Of a stretch of DNA of 64,000 bases, positions 34,649 through 43,117 are shown one piece after another (the stretch's first letter is position 1; each line of letters begins with the position of its first letter). The DNA comes from a bacterium (GTDB lineage Bacteria > JACRDZ01 > JAQUKH01): assembly GCA_028719205.1 (NCBI GenBank), contig JAQUKH010000009.1, positions 1 through 64,000 on the forward strand, in the 5' to 3' direction. Below the pieces are notes generated by a model. That model worked only from the letters and a program-made list of their open reading frames with translations, had not been told where the DNA came from and ran no database searches. The translations under genes and the position numbers were made by a program.

Positions 34649-36444
34649 ATCTGGATGAAGAGATAAAAGATGATAGAGTTCAGATATTAGTTTGTCTTGG
34701 AACAGGCGGACAAGCCGCGGGCGGAGACGCGGTTATTCATAAATTTGAAGAAGAAGTAAAAAAACACCACATTGACGCGGTGGTACAAAAGCCGTGTGTT
34801 GTAAGTAAGTCAGGATGCCGCGGTCTTTGCGCGAAGGATCTGTTGGTTGATATAATTATGCCTGGAAAAGGCCAGCATACATATATGAAAGTTACTAAAG
34901 AAATGGTTGTAAGGATCGTTGAGGAAGATATCCTGCAGGGAAATCCGATCCAGGAATGGCTGGTAACGGATGATTACCATAAATTTTATGATACTCAGGT
35001 ACGTAATATATTAAGCAGGTGCGGCAAAATTGACCCTGAAAATATTGATGAATATATTTCTCATGGCGGATATAAGGCATTAAGAAAAGTATTATTTGAG
35101 ATGACTCCTGATGAAGTAATTGAGGTAATAACAAATTCTAAATTAAGAGGCCGCGGAGGAGCCGGTTTTCCTACCGGAATGAAATGGAGTTTCGCGAAGA
35201 TGGCCCAGGCCGAGCATAAATATGTTGTTGTTAACGCGGATGAAGGAGATCCGGGCGCGTTCATGGATAGGAGCGTTTTAGAGGGTGATCCGCATTCAGT
35301 AATTGAAGGATTGATAATTGCCGCATACACTATGGGCGCTACTCATGGTTATTTTTACGCGCGGGCGGAATATCCTTTAGCTATAAAAAGGCTGGGGATC
35401 GCTCTTGAACAGGCAAGAGAAAAAAATTTATTAGGGAAAAATATCCTTGGCAAAGATTTTAATTTTGATATTGAAATTAAAGAAGGCGCCGGCGCGTTTG
35501 TCTGCGGCGAGGAAACCGCATTGATGGAATCAATTGAAGGGAAAAGAGGTATGCCGAGGATCCGGCCTCCTTTTCCGGCACGCAAGGGGTTATGGGAATC
35601 TCCTACAAACATTAATAATGTCAAAACCTATGCCAATATTCCTCTTATAATTAACAAAGGCGCGGAATGGTATCTTAATTTAGGGACAAAAAAAAGCCCG
35701 GGAACCGCGATCTTCGCGCTTACAGGGAAGATCAAAAATACCGGATTGGTAGAAGTCCCGATGGGTATGACATTACGGGCAATTATTTTTGATATATGCG
35801 GCGGTATGAGCGGGAAGAACCGAAAGTTTAAGGCTGCGCAGTTGGGCGGGCCTTCAGGCGGATGCCTTCCTGAGTCTCTTTTAGATACGCCTATTGATTT
35901 TGATTCATTAACTGCTGCCGGCGCTATGATGGGTTCCGGAGGTATTGTAGTTATGGATGATACTACATGCATGGTTGACATGGCGAGATTTTTCTTACAG
36001 TTCACGCAGAATGAGTCATGTGGTAAATGCACTCCCTGCAGGATAGGAACCCGCGCCATGCTTGAGATCCTTACAAGAATAACGGAGGGCAGAGGCCAGC
36101 CGAATGATATGGATTTACTCGCGGATATGGCCGGTGATATAAAAATGGCGTCACTTTGCGGTTTAGGACAGACCGCGCCAAATCCGGTACTCAGCACCCT
36201 CAGGTATTTCCGTGATGAATATGAGGCTCACATTATAGAAAAGCGATGTCCGGCAAGTTCATGTGTTAACCTGCTGAAATTTGAAGTTAATCCGAAACTT
36301 TGCAAAATGTGCGGTATTTGTATGAAAAATTGTCCGACCCAGGCAGTTATCTGGGAAAAGAAAACTGTCGCGAGAATAGATAAACCTAAATGTATAAAAT
36401 GCAGAACCTGCATAGATGTTTGTCCGTTCAGGGCAATAGGATAA
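34645..36444 (+). CDS. HydB/NuoF-like flavoprotein with C-terminal ferredoxin domain (second NuoF)
   Basis: The 599-aa protein has, in order, an N-terminal thioredoxin-like domain, a NuoF core (GRGGAGFPTGMKW, NADEGDPGAFMDR, CGEETALMESIEG), an SLBB segment, a 4Fe-4S site (SCGKCTPCRIG and CGLGQTAPNP), and two ferredoxin clusters (CKMCGICMKNC, CIKCRTCIDVC). DPGAF and the ferredoxin tail mark the HydB/HndC/bifurcating group. In the N-terminal domain the second cysteine is replaced (CLGTGG instead of CxGTGC), leaving three of four ligands. No HydA hydrogenase gene is present, so its partner is probably the fused NuoG-like protein. NAD(P)H specificity cannot be told. Confidence 0.87.
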   Translation: MNLDEEIKDDRVQILVCLGTGGQAAGGDAVIHKFEEEVKKHHIDAVVQKPCVVSKSGCRGLCAKDLLVDIIMPGKGQHTYMKVTKEMVVRIVEEDILQGNPIQEWLVTDDYHKFYDTQVRNILSRCGKIDPENIDEYISHGGYKALRKVLFEMTPDEVIEVITNSKLRGRGGAGFPTGMKWSFAKMAQAEHKYVVVNADEGDPGAFMDRSVLEGDPHSVIEGLIIAAYTMGATHGYFYARAEYPLAIKRLGIALEQAREKNLLGKNILGKDFNFDIEIKEGAGAFVCGEETALMESIEGKRGMPRIRPPFPARKGLWESPTNINNVKTYANIPLIINKGAEWYLNLGTKKSPGTAIFALTGKIKNTGLVEVPMGMTLRAIIFDICGGMSGKNRKFKAAQLGGPSGGCLPESLLDTPIDFDSLTAAGAMMGSGGIVVMDDTTCMVDMARFFLQFTQNESCGKCTPCRIGTRAMLEILTRITEGRGQPNDMDLLADMAGDIKMASLCGLGQTAPNPVLSTLRYFRDEYEAHIIEKRCPASSCVNLLKFEVNPKLCKMCGICMKNCPTQAVIWEKKTVARIDKPKCIKCRTCIDVCPFRAIG

Positions 36445-36479
36445 AAAATATAAAATAGATAGGATGAAAGGAGAAAACC

Positions 36480-36956
36480 ATGGTAGATAAAGCGGTGTTA
36501 AAAAATATTCCACTTTTTAAAAATTTGGATAATAAAGAATTGGATGTAATTGCCAAGATCGTTAAAGAGGAGGCTTACCCTTCAGAAGAGATAATTTTTA
36601 GCGAGAATATGCAGGGCGGCAGGTTATTTATTATAAAAAAGGGAACGGTTAAGATAAGTAAGACCCTAAGGGAAGGCGAGAGGCAAAATCTGAATATACT
36701 TAAGGAAAATGAGTTTTTTGGAGAATGTTCTTTTATTGATTCCAGGCCGCATTCAGCTACGGCGGAGACCTTAAAAAATACCGATTTATTTATTATAGAA
36801 AAATCAGATTTTGATAAATTAGAAGAAACTAATCCTATGTGCGGCTATAAAGTTTTAAGGACTCTGACTTTAACCATTAATGGTATTCTCCGGCAAATGG
36901 ATGAAAAATTTATTGATATGGTTAAATATGTTTGGGAATACGGAAGCAAATCTTAG
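36480..36956 (+). CDS. Single-domain cyclic-nucleotide-binding-fold protein (second)
   Basis: 158 aa, paralogous to the protein at 33656: KNIPLFKNLDNKELDVIAKI, then IIFSENMQGGRLFIIKKGTVKI, then FFGECSFIDSRPHSATAET. The ribose-binding Glu is kept (FGEC) but the phosphate Arg is again His (PHSA). No helix-turn-helix follows; the C-terminal helix ends in FIDMVKYVWEYG, like NYMWGG in the paralogue, which suggests a shared docking helix. An AAAGGAG site precedes the ATG. It closes the complex I locus, with the HydB-like gene 35 bases upstream. Confidence 0.85.
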   Translation: MVDKAVLKNIPLFKNLDNKELDVIAKIVKEEAYPSEEIIFSENMQGGRLFIIKKGTVKISKTLREGERQNLNILKENEFFGECSFIDSRPHSATAETLKNTDLFIIEKSDFDKLEETNPMCGYKVLRTLTLTINGILRQMDEKFIDMVKYVWEYGSKS

Positions 36957-36958
36957 TT

Positions 36959-37912
36959 GTGAAAAAGATTATTTTTTCTATCCTTCGGTTTTCTGTCAGT
37001 TTTTTTCTTATTTATTTCCTGTTACGGAAGATTAATTTCCGTGAACTATCCTCGCAATTTTTAAACATTAATTATTATTTTCTATTTTTAGGTTTCACAA
37101 TTCAATTATTGACGGTTTTTGTCGGATCCTATCGATGGCAGACTTTACTTTCAGCCAGAGATATAAGAATAGGATTCAAAAAATTATTAAGTTACAGTTT
37201 TATCGGGATGTTTTTCAATTTTTTTCTGCCGGGTACTTCAGGCGGGGATTTTGTCAGAATGTACAAAGTTATTGATCATACCGAAGACAAAATGTACGCG
37301 GGAATTTCAGTTTTAGCGGAAAGGATCATAGGGACATACACTATGATCAGTTTTGTGTTTATTGCCTCTCTTTTTAGTTTTAATTTATTGCCGCATAAAT
37401 TATTAATAACAATATTTTCGGTAATAATCATGTTTTTTTGCGCTTTGATGCTTTTTATATTCCTGAAAACATGGATCATAAGTTTGATAAATAAAATGCC
37501 GGGCAAGGGAAAGACATCAGCTAAGATCAAAGAAAATGTGATAATATTTTATGAGGCAATGCATTTTTTTATTACGCACAGGCAAGTTCTTTTTAAGATA
37601 ATGATCATCTCGTTTTTTATGCAGTTTTTGTCTATAATGAGCTGTTATTTTGTCGCGAAGGCTATAGGGCTTTCTCTGTCAGTATTTTATTTTTTTATTT
37701 TCGTTCCTGTTATGTTTTTTATTACGGCAATACCTATTTCGTTAAGTGGAATTGGAGTAAGGGAGGGAGTATTTGTATATCTTTTCAGCAAAGCCGGCGT
37801 ACCTTCTGATACTGCTGTTATGATTTCCTTATTATTTTTCAGCCTGGGAGTATTAATAGGCCTGGTCGGCGGTGTGGTCCATTTTTGGTCGGATATGAGA
37901 AAAACAGATTAG
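36959..37912 (+). CDS. YbhN/LPG-synthase-type membrane protein (flippase-like)
   Basis: The 317-aa product has seven to eight membrane helices and the family motifs YRWQTLLSARDIRIGFKKLLSY (split here as YRWQ and GF-x-LLSY), FFNFFLPGTSGGDFVRMY and PISLSGIGVREGVFVYLF. The family transfers or flips lipids and polyprenyl-linked sugars. The GTG at 36959 (MKKIIFS) follows GGAAG; a longer ATG start at 36932 would overlap the CNBD gene in a different frame. It is probably unrelated to complex I but may be read from the same transcript. Confidence 0.8.
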   Translation: MKKIIFSILRFSVSFFLIYFLLRKINFRELSSQFLNINYYFLFLGFTIQLLTVFVGSYRWQTLLSARDIRIGFKKLLSYSFIGMFFNFFLPGTSGGDFVRMYKVIDHTEDKMYAGISVLAERIIGTYTMISFVFIASLFSFNLLPHKLLITIFSVIIMFFCALMLFIFLKTWIISLINKMPGKGKTSAKIKENVIIFYEAMHFFITHRQVLFKIMIISFFMQFLSIMSCYFVAKAIGLSLSVFYFFIFVPVMFFITAIPISLSGIGVREGVFVYLFSKAGVPSDTAVMISLLFFSLGVLIGLVGGVVHFWSDMRKTD

Positions 37913-37925
37913 GCAAAAAAATATC

Positions 37926-37955
37926 TTGCCAAAAAATCCGGTCTGGTAGTATGAT
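37926..37955 (+). promoter_or_regulatory. Promoter for the small lipoprotein
   Basis: TTGCCA and TATGAT are separated by 18 bases. The predicted start lies about 30 bases before the ATG at 37994. Confidence 0.45.
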
Positions 37956-37993
37956 ATCTCTATAAAAAATAGTATCATAAGCAGGGAGAAAAT

Positions 37994-38170
37994 ATGAAAA
38001 AAGTTAAAATTTTGATATCTATTACCAGTATTTTTTTTCTCATTGGATTTTTGGGATGCAGCCGGACTAAAAAAGTACAGCCCCCAAAGGAAGAGCAAAA
38101 AGGCAATGCATGGGAACAAGATATGAATAAATTAATAGAAAAGGCCACACCAAAGGAAGGCGGAAAATAG
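37994..38170 (+). CDS. Small lipoprotein (58 aa)
   Basis: An ATG behind AGGGAGAA opens a 58-codon frame with a clear lipobox (LIGFLGC at residues 16-22) after a lysine-containing n-region and hydrophobic core. The mature part is short, polar and lysine/glutamate-rich (KKVQPPKEEQKGNAWEQ). No family is recognised. The signal, binding site and promoter support a real gene between the flippase-like and copA genes. Confidence 0.65.
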   Translation: MKKVKILISITSIFFLIGFLGCSRTKKVQPPKEEQKGNAWEQDMNKLIEKATPKEGGK

Positions 38171-38207
38171 CCTCAGTAAAATATGCCGAAAGAGGCGTTT
38201 TTGTTTT
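38170..38207 (+). terminator. Weak hairpin and T-run after the small lipoprotein
   Basis: GCCTC (38170-38174) can pair with GAGGC (38192-38196), followed by GTTTTTGTTTT. The loop is long, so this is only a weak intrinsic terminator candidate. Confidence 0.35.
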
Positions 38208-38211
38208 AGGC

Positions 38212-38240
38212 TGTCCATACCTAACAGGGGTATAGTATAA
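38212..38240 (+). promoter_or_regulatory. copA promoter with CsoR-like operator
   Basis: CATACCT-AACA-GGGGTATAG is a GC-centred inverted repeat of the CsoR type, placed between a -35-like TGTCCA and a -10-like GTATAA (17-base spacing). A very similar operator precedes csoR (40953-40971). Binding of apo-CsoR would block transcription and copper would release it; this follows from known CsoR behaviour. Confidence 0.6.
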
Positions 38241-38321
38241 GCAAAACGCGAAGGTTAAAAAAATAAAATTGCTTTTTCGAGTATTTTGGATGTAGAATTA
38301 AAATAAAAGGAGTTGATTGAA

Positions 38322-40943
38322 ATGGCTATTGATCCTGTATGCGGAATGGAGGTTGACGAGAAAACCGCCATTAAGGCTGAAAAAGACGGTAAGACTTATT
38401 ATTTTTGCAGTAATATTTGCAAGCGTAAATTCTTAGGCGAGGATCTTCCTTTTGAACATAAAAAAGTGCCTGAAGGGAAAAAATTGGAAAAAGCTATTAT
38501 AAGCATTTCGGGTATGACCTGCGCGTCCTGCGTTATGTCTATTGAGGTGGGGCTTAAGCGCATGAAAGGAGTGTATACTGCGAATGTTAATTTTGCTTCA
38601 GGTAAAGCTATGGTTGAATATGATCCGCAGGCAGTTAACTTGCAGAAGATTGAAAATACTATTGAAAAAATAGGGTATAAGGTTATAAAACCAAAAATAC
38701 CGGATACAGGAAATGTGCTTAGGCTTAAAATAATCGGGATGGATAATCCCCATTGCCTTAATACAGTTAAAGGGGCGATTGAAAGCCTGCCGGGGATCAT
38801 ATCAAAAGAATTGTTTATGAATGAACGCGGGATCATTACTTTTGATCCATCTAAAATAACTAAAGAGAAAATAAAAGAGGCAATAAAAAACTCAGGGTAC
38901 ACGCCTCTTGAAGAGGCTGAAACAACTGCTGACGCTGAAAAAGAGGCCAGAGAAAAAGAAATTAACACGCTTAAACTTAAAACTATATTTTCGTTTGTCC
39001 TGGGAATTCCGCTTCTGTATCTTGCGATGGGGCATCACGCTGGTTTGCCTGTGCCTGAGGTTATTCTTAATAACATGGCTCTTTTGCAATTTATTTTCGC
39101 GACTCCGATCATAATTATAGGGTACCAGTTTTATACGAGGGGAATAACATCTATTATTAAAACAAGAGTGGCTAATATGGATACGCTTGTTGCTATTGGC
39201 ACGGGTGCGGCATATATCTATAGCCTTTTTGTGTCTATTAATATCTGGCAAGGCAATACAAAGTTTGGCGGTATGGAAAATTTATATTTTGAAGTCGCGG
39301 GAATACTTATAGCGTTTATCCTTTTTGGTAAAATGCTTGAAGCAATCGCGAAGGGAAAAACTTCAGAGGCTATTAAAAAACTTATGGGGCTTCAGCCAAA
39401 AACCGCCTTAGTGGAACGGGAAGGTCATGAACAGGAAATCCCGATAGAAGATGTAATTTTGGGTGATATAGTTATTGTAAAACCGGGTCAAAAAATTCCT
39501 GTTGACGGGGAAGTTACAGAGGGGTATTCAAGCGTTGATGAATCAATGCTGACCGGTGAGAGTATTCCTGTTGAAAAATCCGTTGGGTCAAAGATTATCG
39601 GCGCGACGATAAATAAAACAGGCAGTTTTAAATTTAAGGCTACCAAGGTCGGTAAAGATACCGCTCTTGCCCAGATCATAAAACTTGTTGAAGAAGCGCA
39701 GGGGAGTAAAGCCCGTGTTCAGGAACTGGCGGATAAAATATCCGCTTATTTCGTGCCGGTAGTCGTAATTATTGCGATACTCGCTTTTATGGGCTGGATA
39801 CTGGCGGGAAAAGGATTTGTTTTCGCTTTATCGATCTTTATCTCAGTTTTAGTTATTGCCTGTCCATGCGCTTTAGGTCTTGCCACACCGACTGCCGTAA
39901 TGGTTGGCACGGGCCTTGGAGCGGAACATGGTATTTTGATTAAAAGCGCGGACGCGCTTCAGACAGCACATGAGATCAATACTGTGGTTTTTGACAAAAC
40001 AGGGACCCTTACAAAAGGAGAACCTGAACTAACGGATGTTATAACTCACGGAGAGTATAAAGAAAATGACATTTTAATGTTTGCCGCGCTGACCGAAAAA
40101 AAATCAGAACACCCGTTGGGAGAGGCAATTGTAAAAGGTGCCGGTAAGAGAAATATTAACATCCCGGAGGCTGAAAGTTTTGATTCGATAACGGGTAAAG
40201 GCGTGAAAGCCTTGTGGCAGGGAAAAACCATTTATCTTGGGAACCGCAAACTTATGGAAGATCTATCGATCGATGTATCTTCATTAGAAGCTGCTTTGCA
40301 GGATCTGGAAAAGCAGGGAAAGACTGCCGTACTTGTGGCAATAAACAACAAATTAGAAGGTTTGGTGGCGGTTGCTGATACGCTGAAAGAACATTCTCAG
40401 GAGGCGGTTGACGCGTTGAAAAAGATGGGTAAAAATGTAGTAATGATAACAGGTGATAATATCCGTACGGCAAAAGCCATTGCGGGACAGCTTGGAATAG
40501 AACGGGTATTAGCCGAAGTATTGCCTCAGGATAAATCAGAAGAAATAAAAAAACTTCAGGCTGAAGGATTAAAAGTCGCAATGGTTGGAGACGGCATAAA
40601 TGACGCTCCTGCTTTAAGTCAGGCTGATATCGGAATAGCAATAGGAACGGGAACGGACGTCGCGATCGAAGCCGGAGATATTGTTCTTATAAAAGATGAC
40701 CTCCGCGATGTGGCGATAGCGATAGGCCTTTCAAGCTACGCGATGAAAAAGATAAAACAAAACCTTTTCTGGGCCTTTTTTTATAACTCTATTGGGATCC
40801 CGGTTGCCGCGGGTATCCTTTATCCCTTTACCGGTTTCCTTCTCAACCCGATGATCGCGGGCGCCGCGATGGCTTTCAGTTCGGTATCCGTGGTCAGCAA
40901 TTCGCTATTAATGAAAAGGTATAAGCCGGAAATAAAAAAATAA
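38322..40943 (+). CDS. copA: Copper-exporting P1B-type ATPase with N-terminal YHS domain
   Basis: The 873-aa product starts with a YHS metal-binding domain ([18 protein letters not shown]), then an HMA domain with GMTCASC, then a second HMA-like domain that has lost the CxxC (GMDNPHC). The ATPase core has the CPC transport motif ([12 protein letters not shown]), the TGES loop, the phosphorylation site [10 protein letters not shown], the HP locus (SEHPLGEAI) and [10 protein letters not shown]. Copper(I) export is the usual role. The ATG at 38322 follows AAAAGGAG; a TTG three codons earlier is possible. It is followed after 41 bases by csoR, whose product should control it. Confidence 0.93.
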   Translation: MAIDPVCGMEVDEKTAIKAEKDGKTYYFCSNICKRKFLGEDLPFEHKKVPEGKKLEKAIISISGMTCASCVMSIEVGLKRMKGVYTANVNFASGKAMVEYDPQAVNLQKIENTIEKIGYKVIKPKIPDTGNVLRLKIIGMDNPHCLNTVKGAIESLPGIISKELFMNERGIITFDPSKITKEKIKEAIKNSGYTPLEEAETTADAEKEAREKEINTLKLKTIFSFVLGIPLLYLAMGHHAGLPVPEVILNNMALLQFIFATPIIIIGYQFYTRGITSIIKTRVANMDTLVAIGTGAAYIYSLFVSINIWQGNTKFGGMENLYFEVAGILIAFILFGKMLEAIAKGKTSEAIKKLMGLQPKTALVEREGHEQEIPIEDVILGDIVIVKPGQKIPVDGEVTEGYSSVDESMLTGESIPVEKSVGSKIIGATINKTGSFKFKATKVGKDTALAQIIKLVEEAQGSKARVQELADKISAYFVPVVVIIAILAFMGWILAGKGFVFALSIFISVLVIACPCALGLATPTAVMVGTGLGAEHGILIKSADALQTAHEINTVVFDKTGTLTKGEPELTDVITHGEYKENDILMFAALTEKKSEHPLGEAIVKGAGKRNINIPEAESFDSITGKGVKALWQGKTIYLGNRKLMEDLSIDVSSLEAALQDLEKQGKTAVLVAINNKLEGLVAVADTLKEHSQEAVDALKKMGKNVVMITGDNIRTAKAIAGQLGIERVLAEVLPQDKSEEIKKLQAEGLKVAMVGDGINDAPALSQADIGIAIGTGTDVAIEAGDIVLIKDDLRDVAIAIGLSSYAMKKIKQNLFWAFFYNSIGIPVAAGILYPFTGFLLNPMIAGAAMAFSSVSVVSNSLLMKRYKPEIKK

Positions 40944-40948
40944 AGTTC

Positions 40949-40976
40949 TTGACATACCCTAGGGGGGTATGGTAAT
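40949..40976 (+). promoter_or_regulatory. csoR promoter with CsoR operator
   Basis: TTGACA at 40949-40954 is followed after 16 bases by GGTAAT. The spacer contains the near-perfect palindrome CATACCCTAGGGGGGTATG (40953-40971), a CsoR-type operator. Transcription would begin at about 40983, only about two bases before the csoR ATG, and no ribosome binding site is present, so the csoR message may be leaderless. Confidence 0.7.
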
Positions 40977-40984
40977 GTATAATT

Positions 40985-41263
40985 ATGGAAAAAGGCGCGT
41001 TACATTTAGATGAAATATCTAGATTAAAAAAAATTGAAGGGCAGGTTCGGGGTATTCAGAAAATGCTTGAGGAAAGAAGGTATTGCGTGGATATCCTGCT
41101 CCAGCTTTCCGCGGCCGGCGCGGCAATTAAAAAAGTCGAGAATAGTATTCTTAAAAGGCATTTAGAAACTTGTTTTTCAAATGCCTTTATTTCTGGAACT
41201 GAAAAAGAAAAGCATGATAAAATAAAAGAAGTTATTGATGTATTGGAAAAATTCAATAAATGA
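40985..41263 (+). CDS. csoR: CsoR-type copper-sensing repressor (DUF156)
   Basis: The 92-aa all-helical protein shows the family pattern: RLKKIEGQVRGIQKML, then YCVDILLQLSAAGAAIKKVENSIL, then HLETCF. The Cys in RRYCVD, the His and the Cys of HLETC are the copper ligands. The operator in its own promoter and in that of copA supports copper autoregulation. A nickel- or formaldehyde-sensing relative is less likely because copA is adjacent. Confidence 0.9.
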   Translation: MEKGALHLDEISRLKKIEGQVRGIQKMLEERRYCVDILLQLSAAGAAIKKVENSILKRHLETCFSNAFISGTEKEKHDKIKEVIDVLEKFNK

Positions 41264-41278
41264 TGAAAAGGATCAGAA

Positions 41279-41665
41279 ATGTTTAACTTTAAGGAAAAAT
41301 ATAAAAGATTATTTATTATAGGGATTATATTGTTGTTTAGCAATTCGGCAGTATTTGCTCATGTGAAGACCTGCTGTCAGATGGGGAAAACTCAAGAAAA
41401 TCATTCCTGTTGCGCAAATAAGGCTTCATTTAGTTATAAGCAGGCATCGAAATGCGAATGCAGGATCGGTATAGCCGGCGATCTTGTTTCTGAAAACAAG
41501 AGTGATGTAATAGATGATTTATTAAAACATTCCGTATCTTTCGCCCGGAATAACTCCGTTATTAATGTTCCTTCAGAAAATAATGATAAATCGCATGACA
41601 ATGAATTATTATTCAAATCTTGTTCTGTCCCAATATTCCTCAAAGATTGTTCATTCCTTATTTGA
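41279..41665 (+). CDS. Exported cysteine-rich protein, copper-linked (128 aa)
   Basis: The product has a signal peptide (LLFSNSAVFA) and a mature N-terminus rich in cysteine and histidine: HVKTCCQMGKTQENHSCC, then KCECRIG, then more cysteines at the C-terminus. Such clusters suit soft-metal binding. It follows csoR by 15 bases and is probably in the copA-csoR transcript. No family name is assigned. A periplasmic copper chaperone or buffer is a reasonable inference. Confidence 0.6.
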   Translation: MFNFKEKYKRLFIIGIILLFSNSAVFAHVKTCCQMGKTQENHSCCANKASFSYKQASKCECRIGIAGDLVSENKSDVIDDLLKHSVSFARNNSVINVPSENNDKSHDNELLFKSCSVPIFLKDCSFLI

Positions 41666-41688
41666 TCAAAAATCTTCCCAGTAAAAAA

Positions 41689-41718
41689 TTGACTTTTTAA
41701 AAATTAAAGTAGTATAAT
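41689..41718 (+). promoter_or_regulatory. Sigma-70-type promoter upstream of the porin
   Basis: TTGACT and TATAAT are separated by 18 bases, about 50 bases before the porin ATG at 41772. A clear near-consensus promoter for the downstream envelope cluster. Confidence 0.65.
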
Positions 41719-41771
41719 TCTATTAGAATTGTTTTCCGTTAAATTAAGTTAAAAACATAAATGGAGTAATT

Positions 41772-43049
41772 ATGTTCAGGATTATTTTGTCCTCAAAGAG
41801 GATAACAAGGACTAGAAGCGGTAAGAACCTGGCTTTCAGCCAGAACCTTACGCTTAAGTCTTGTTTATCAGCCTTATTGATATTTGTATTTATCTTTGGG
41901 AATGCCGGTTTTGCATCGGATGATATTCTGGATGACATTGGTGAGGGCCTGAAAGATGCCAAAACCTTTGAAAAGGAAAAGGCGGAGCCCTATTTTAAAA
42001 GCCTTTTTAAGGCAATAGGCAGAAGCGATAACTATATCATTTATAAAGAACTTTATATTTCTGAACGGTATTCATCTGAACTTGGGCAAATGGAAGGCAG
42101 AAATTCGCTTGGATTTATTTTATTCGGAACATTTTCCGGGCCTGAAGGACAGCTTGGTGATATGAATGTGCAATTCAGGGCCGCTTATTACAACAACCAG
42201 TTTGCCTACGGTGAAAAGATGAAACGGGAATATACAGAAAACCTGAATGATTTTGAAACAGAACTGCATAATGCCTATTTAAGGTTGAGAGTTTCCCCCC
42301 CAATGTTTACACTGAGGCTGGGCCATTTTTATGTTCCTTTCGGGATCCAGCCGTGGATCGATACTCATGGAACGCTTTTGCAAAGCCCGGCAATGGAATT
42401 CAGCGGTGTTGAAAGGGATTGGGGTATCGGTATAGAAGGACAAAATGATTTCTTTGAATACCAAGCGGCGGTTACCCGCGGTTCAGGTATGGAATATTTT
42501 GAACGGGACGGGAATTATGTCTTAGCCGGTAAAGTTTCTACCCCGAGGATAGGCGAACATTTGAATGAGTGGTTAGGAATATCACTTTTAGTAGGAAGGA
42601 TATATGATCCGATGGCAGTTATGAAACTTCGCAGTTTCACAATGCAGGAAAAAGAAGATGATTTAATGAGTAACATTATTAAAAAGTGGAGGATCGGAAC
42701 TGACGGGCAAAAGCTGTATGGCCCGATGAGGCTGCGCGGTGAAGTTTCATTCGGCCGGGATGCGGGTAAAGAAGATATCCTGGCGGAATTCGCGGAAATT
42801 AAATACGCGCTGGGCAGAGATAACCGCTGGTCAGGTTATGCGCAGATCGAAAATCTGACGCAGGATTTTAACAACCCGGACCGGGGCAGTAATACCGCGC
42901 TTCGCGGGGGATTGACTTATAGCTTTTCCGCGAATTACAATTTACAGTTTGTAGTGTCAAAGGATCTGGCTACTATCTTTGGTGAAAAGGATACATGGGT
43001 AGGAGTTTTATTTTATGGGCAAAAGGGCGGAGGATTCAGGGAATGGTAA
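41772..43049 (+). CDS. Outer-membrane porin-like protein with a repeat-derived signal peptide n-region
   Basis: The 425-aa product has an N-terminal signal ending about residue 54 (FVFIFGNAGFA), a short charged segment, and then alternating hydrophobic strands rich in aromatic residues, as in porins (for example NAYLRLRVSPPMFTLRLGHFYVPFG, NNRWSGYAQIENLTQDF-type girdle patterns). No strict family is assigned. The start ATG follows GGAG. Codons about 6-32 fall inside a palindromic repeat that also occurs at 60288-60377, so the repeat supplies the positively charged part of the signal (KRITRTRSGK). It heads an envelope cluster that follows the copper genes. Confidence 0.7.
   Translation: MFRIILSSKRITRTRSGKNLAFSQNLTLKSCLSALLIFVFIFGNAGFASDDILDDIGEGLKDAKTFEKEKAEPYFKSLFKAIGRSDNYIIYKELYISERYSSELGQMEGRNSLGFILFGTFSGPEGQLGDMNVQFRAAYYNNQFAYGEKMKREYTENLNDFETELHNAYLRLRVSPPMFTLRLGHFYVPFGIQPWIDTHGTLLQSPAMEFSGVERDWGIGIEGQNDFFEYQAAVTRGSGMEYFERDGNYVLAGKVSTPRIGEHLNEWLGISLLVGRIYDPMAVMKLRSFTMQEKEDDLMSNIIKKWRIGTDGQKLYGPMRLRGEVSFGRDAGKEDILAEFAEIKYALGRDNRWSGYAQIENLTQDFNNPDRGSNTALRGGLTYSFSANYNLQFVVSKDLATIFGEKDTWVGVLFYGQKGGGFREW
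41787..41867. repeat. Palindromic repeat element inside the porin reading frame
   Basis: The left arm AACAAGGACTAGAAGCGGTAAG and right arm CTTACGCTTAAGTCTTGTT (given in parts) are inverted repeats around a GGCTTTCAGCC hairpin. The same element, with a different tip (CCCGATAAAATCGGG), lies in non-coding DNA at 60288-60377. In the porin it is read in frame. Confidence 0.75.
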
Positions 43050-43054
43050 GAAAC

Positions 43055-43112
43055 GCCCCCTCTGTCCCCCTCTTTAATTAAAGAGGGGGAAGGGGGAGTT
43101 AAATTAAAGGAG
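43055..43112. repeat. Palindromic CCCCCTCT / AGAGGGGG intergenic repeat
   Basis: CCCCCTCTTTAATTAAAGAGGGGG is a perfect hairpin (centre TTAATTAA), inside the wider inverted pair CCCCCT / AGGGGG. A related GC-armed element lies at 44787-44860. Confidence 0.6.
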
Positions 43113-43117
43113 ATTAA

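Noticed and set aside
34645-36444. Complete electron-bifurcating hydrogenase (HydABC)
   Set aside because: HydB- and HydC-like genes are present but no HydA H-cluster motifs are found in the window.
27019-36513. Several 60-190-codon frames on the minus strand under the nuo genes
   Set aside because: They lie opposite long conserved genes and arise from codon bias of the real strand.
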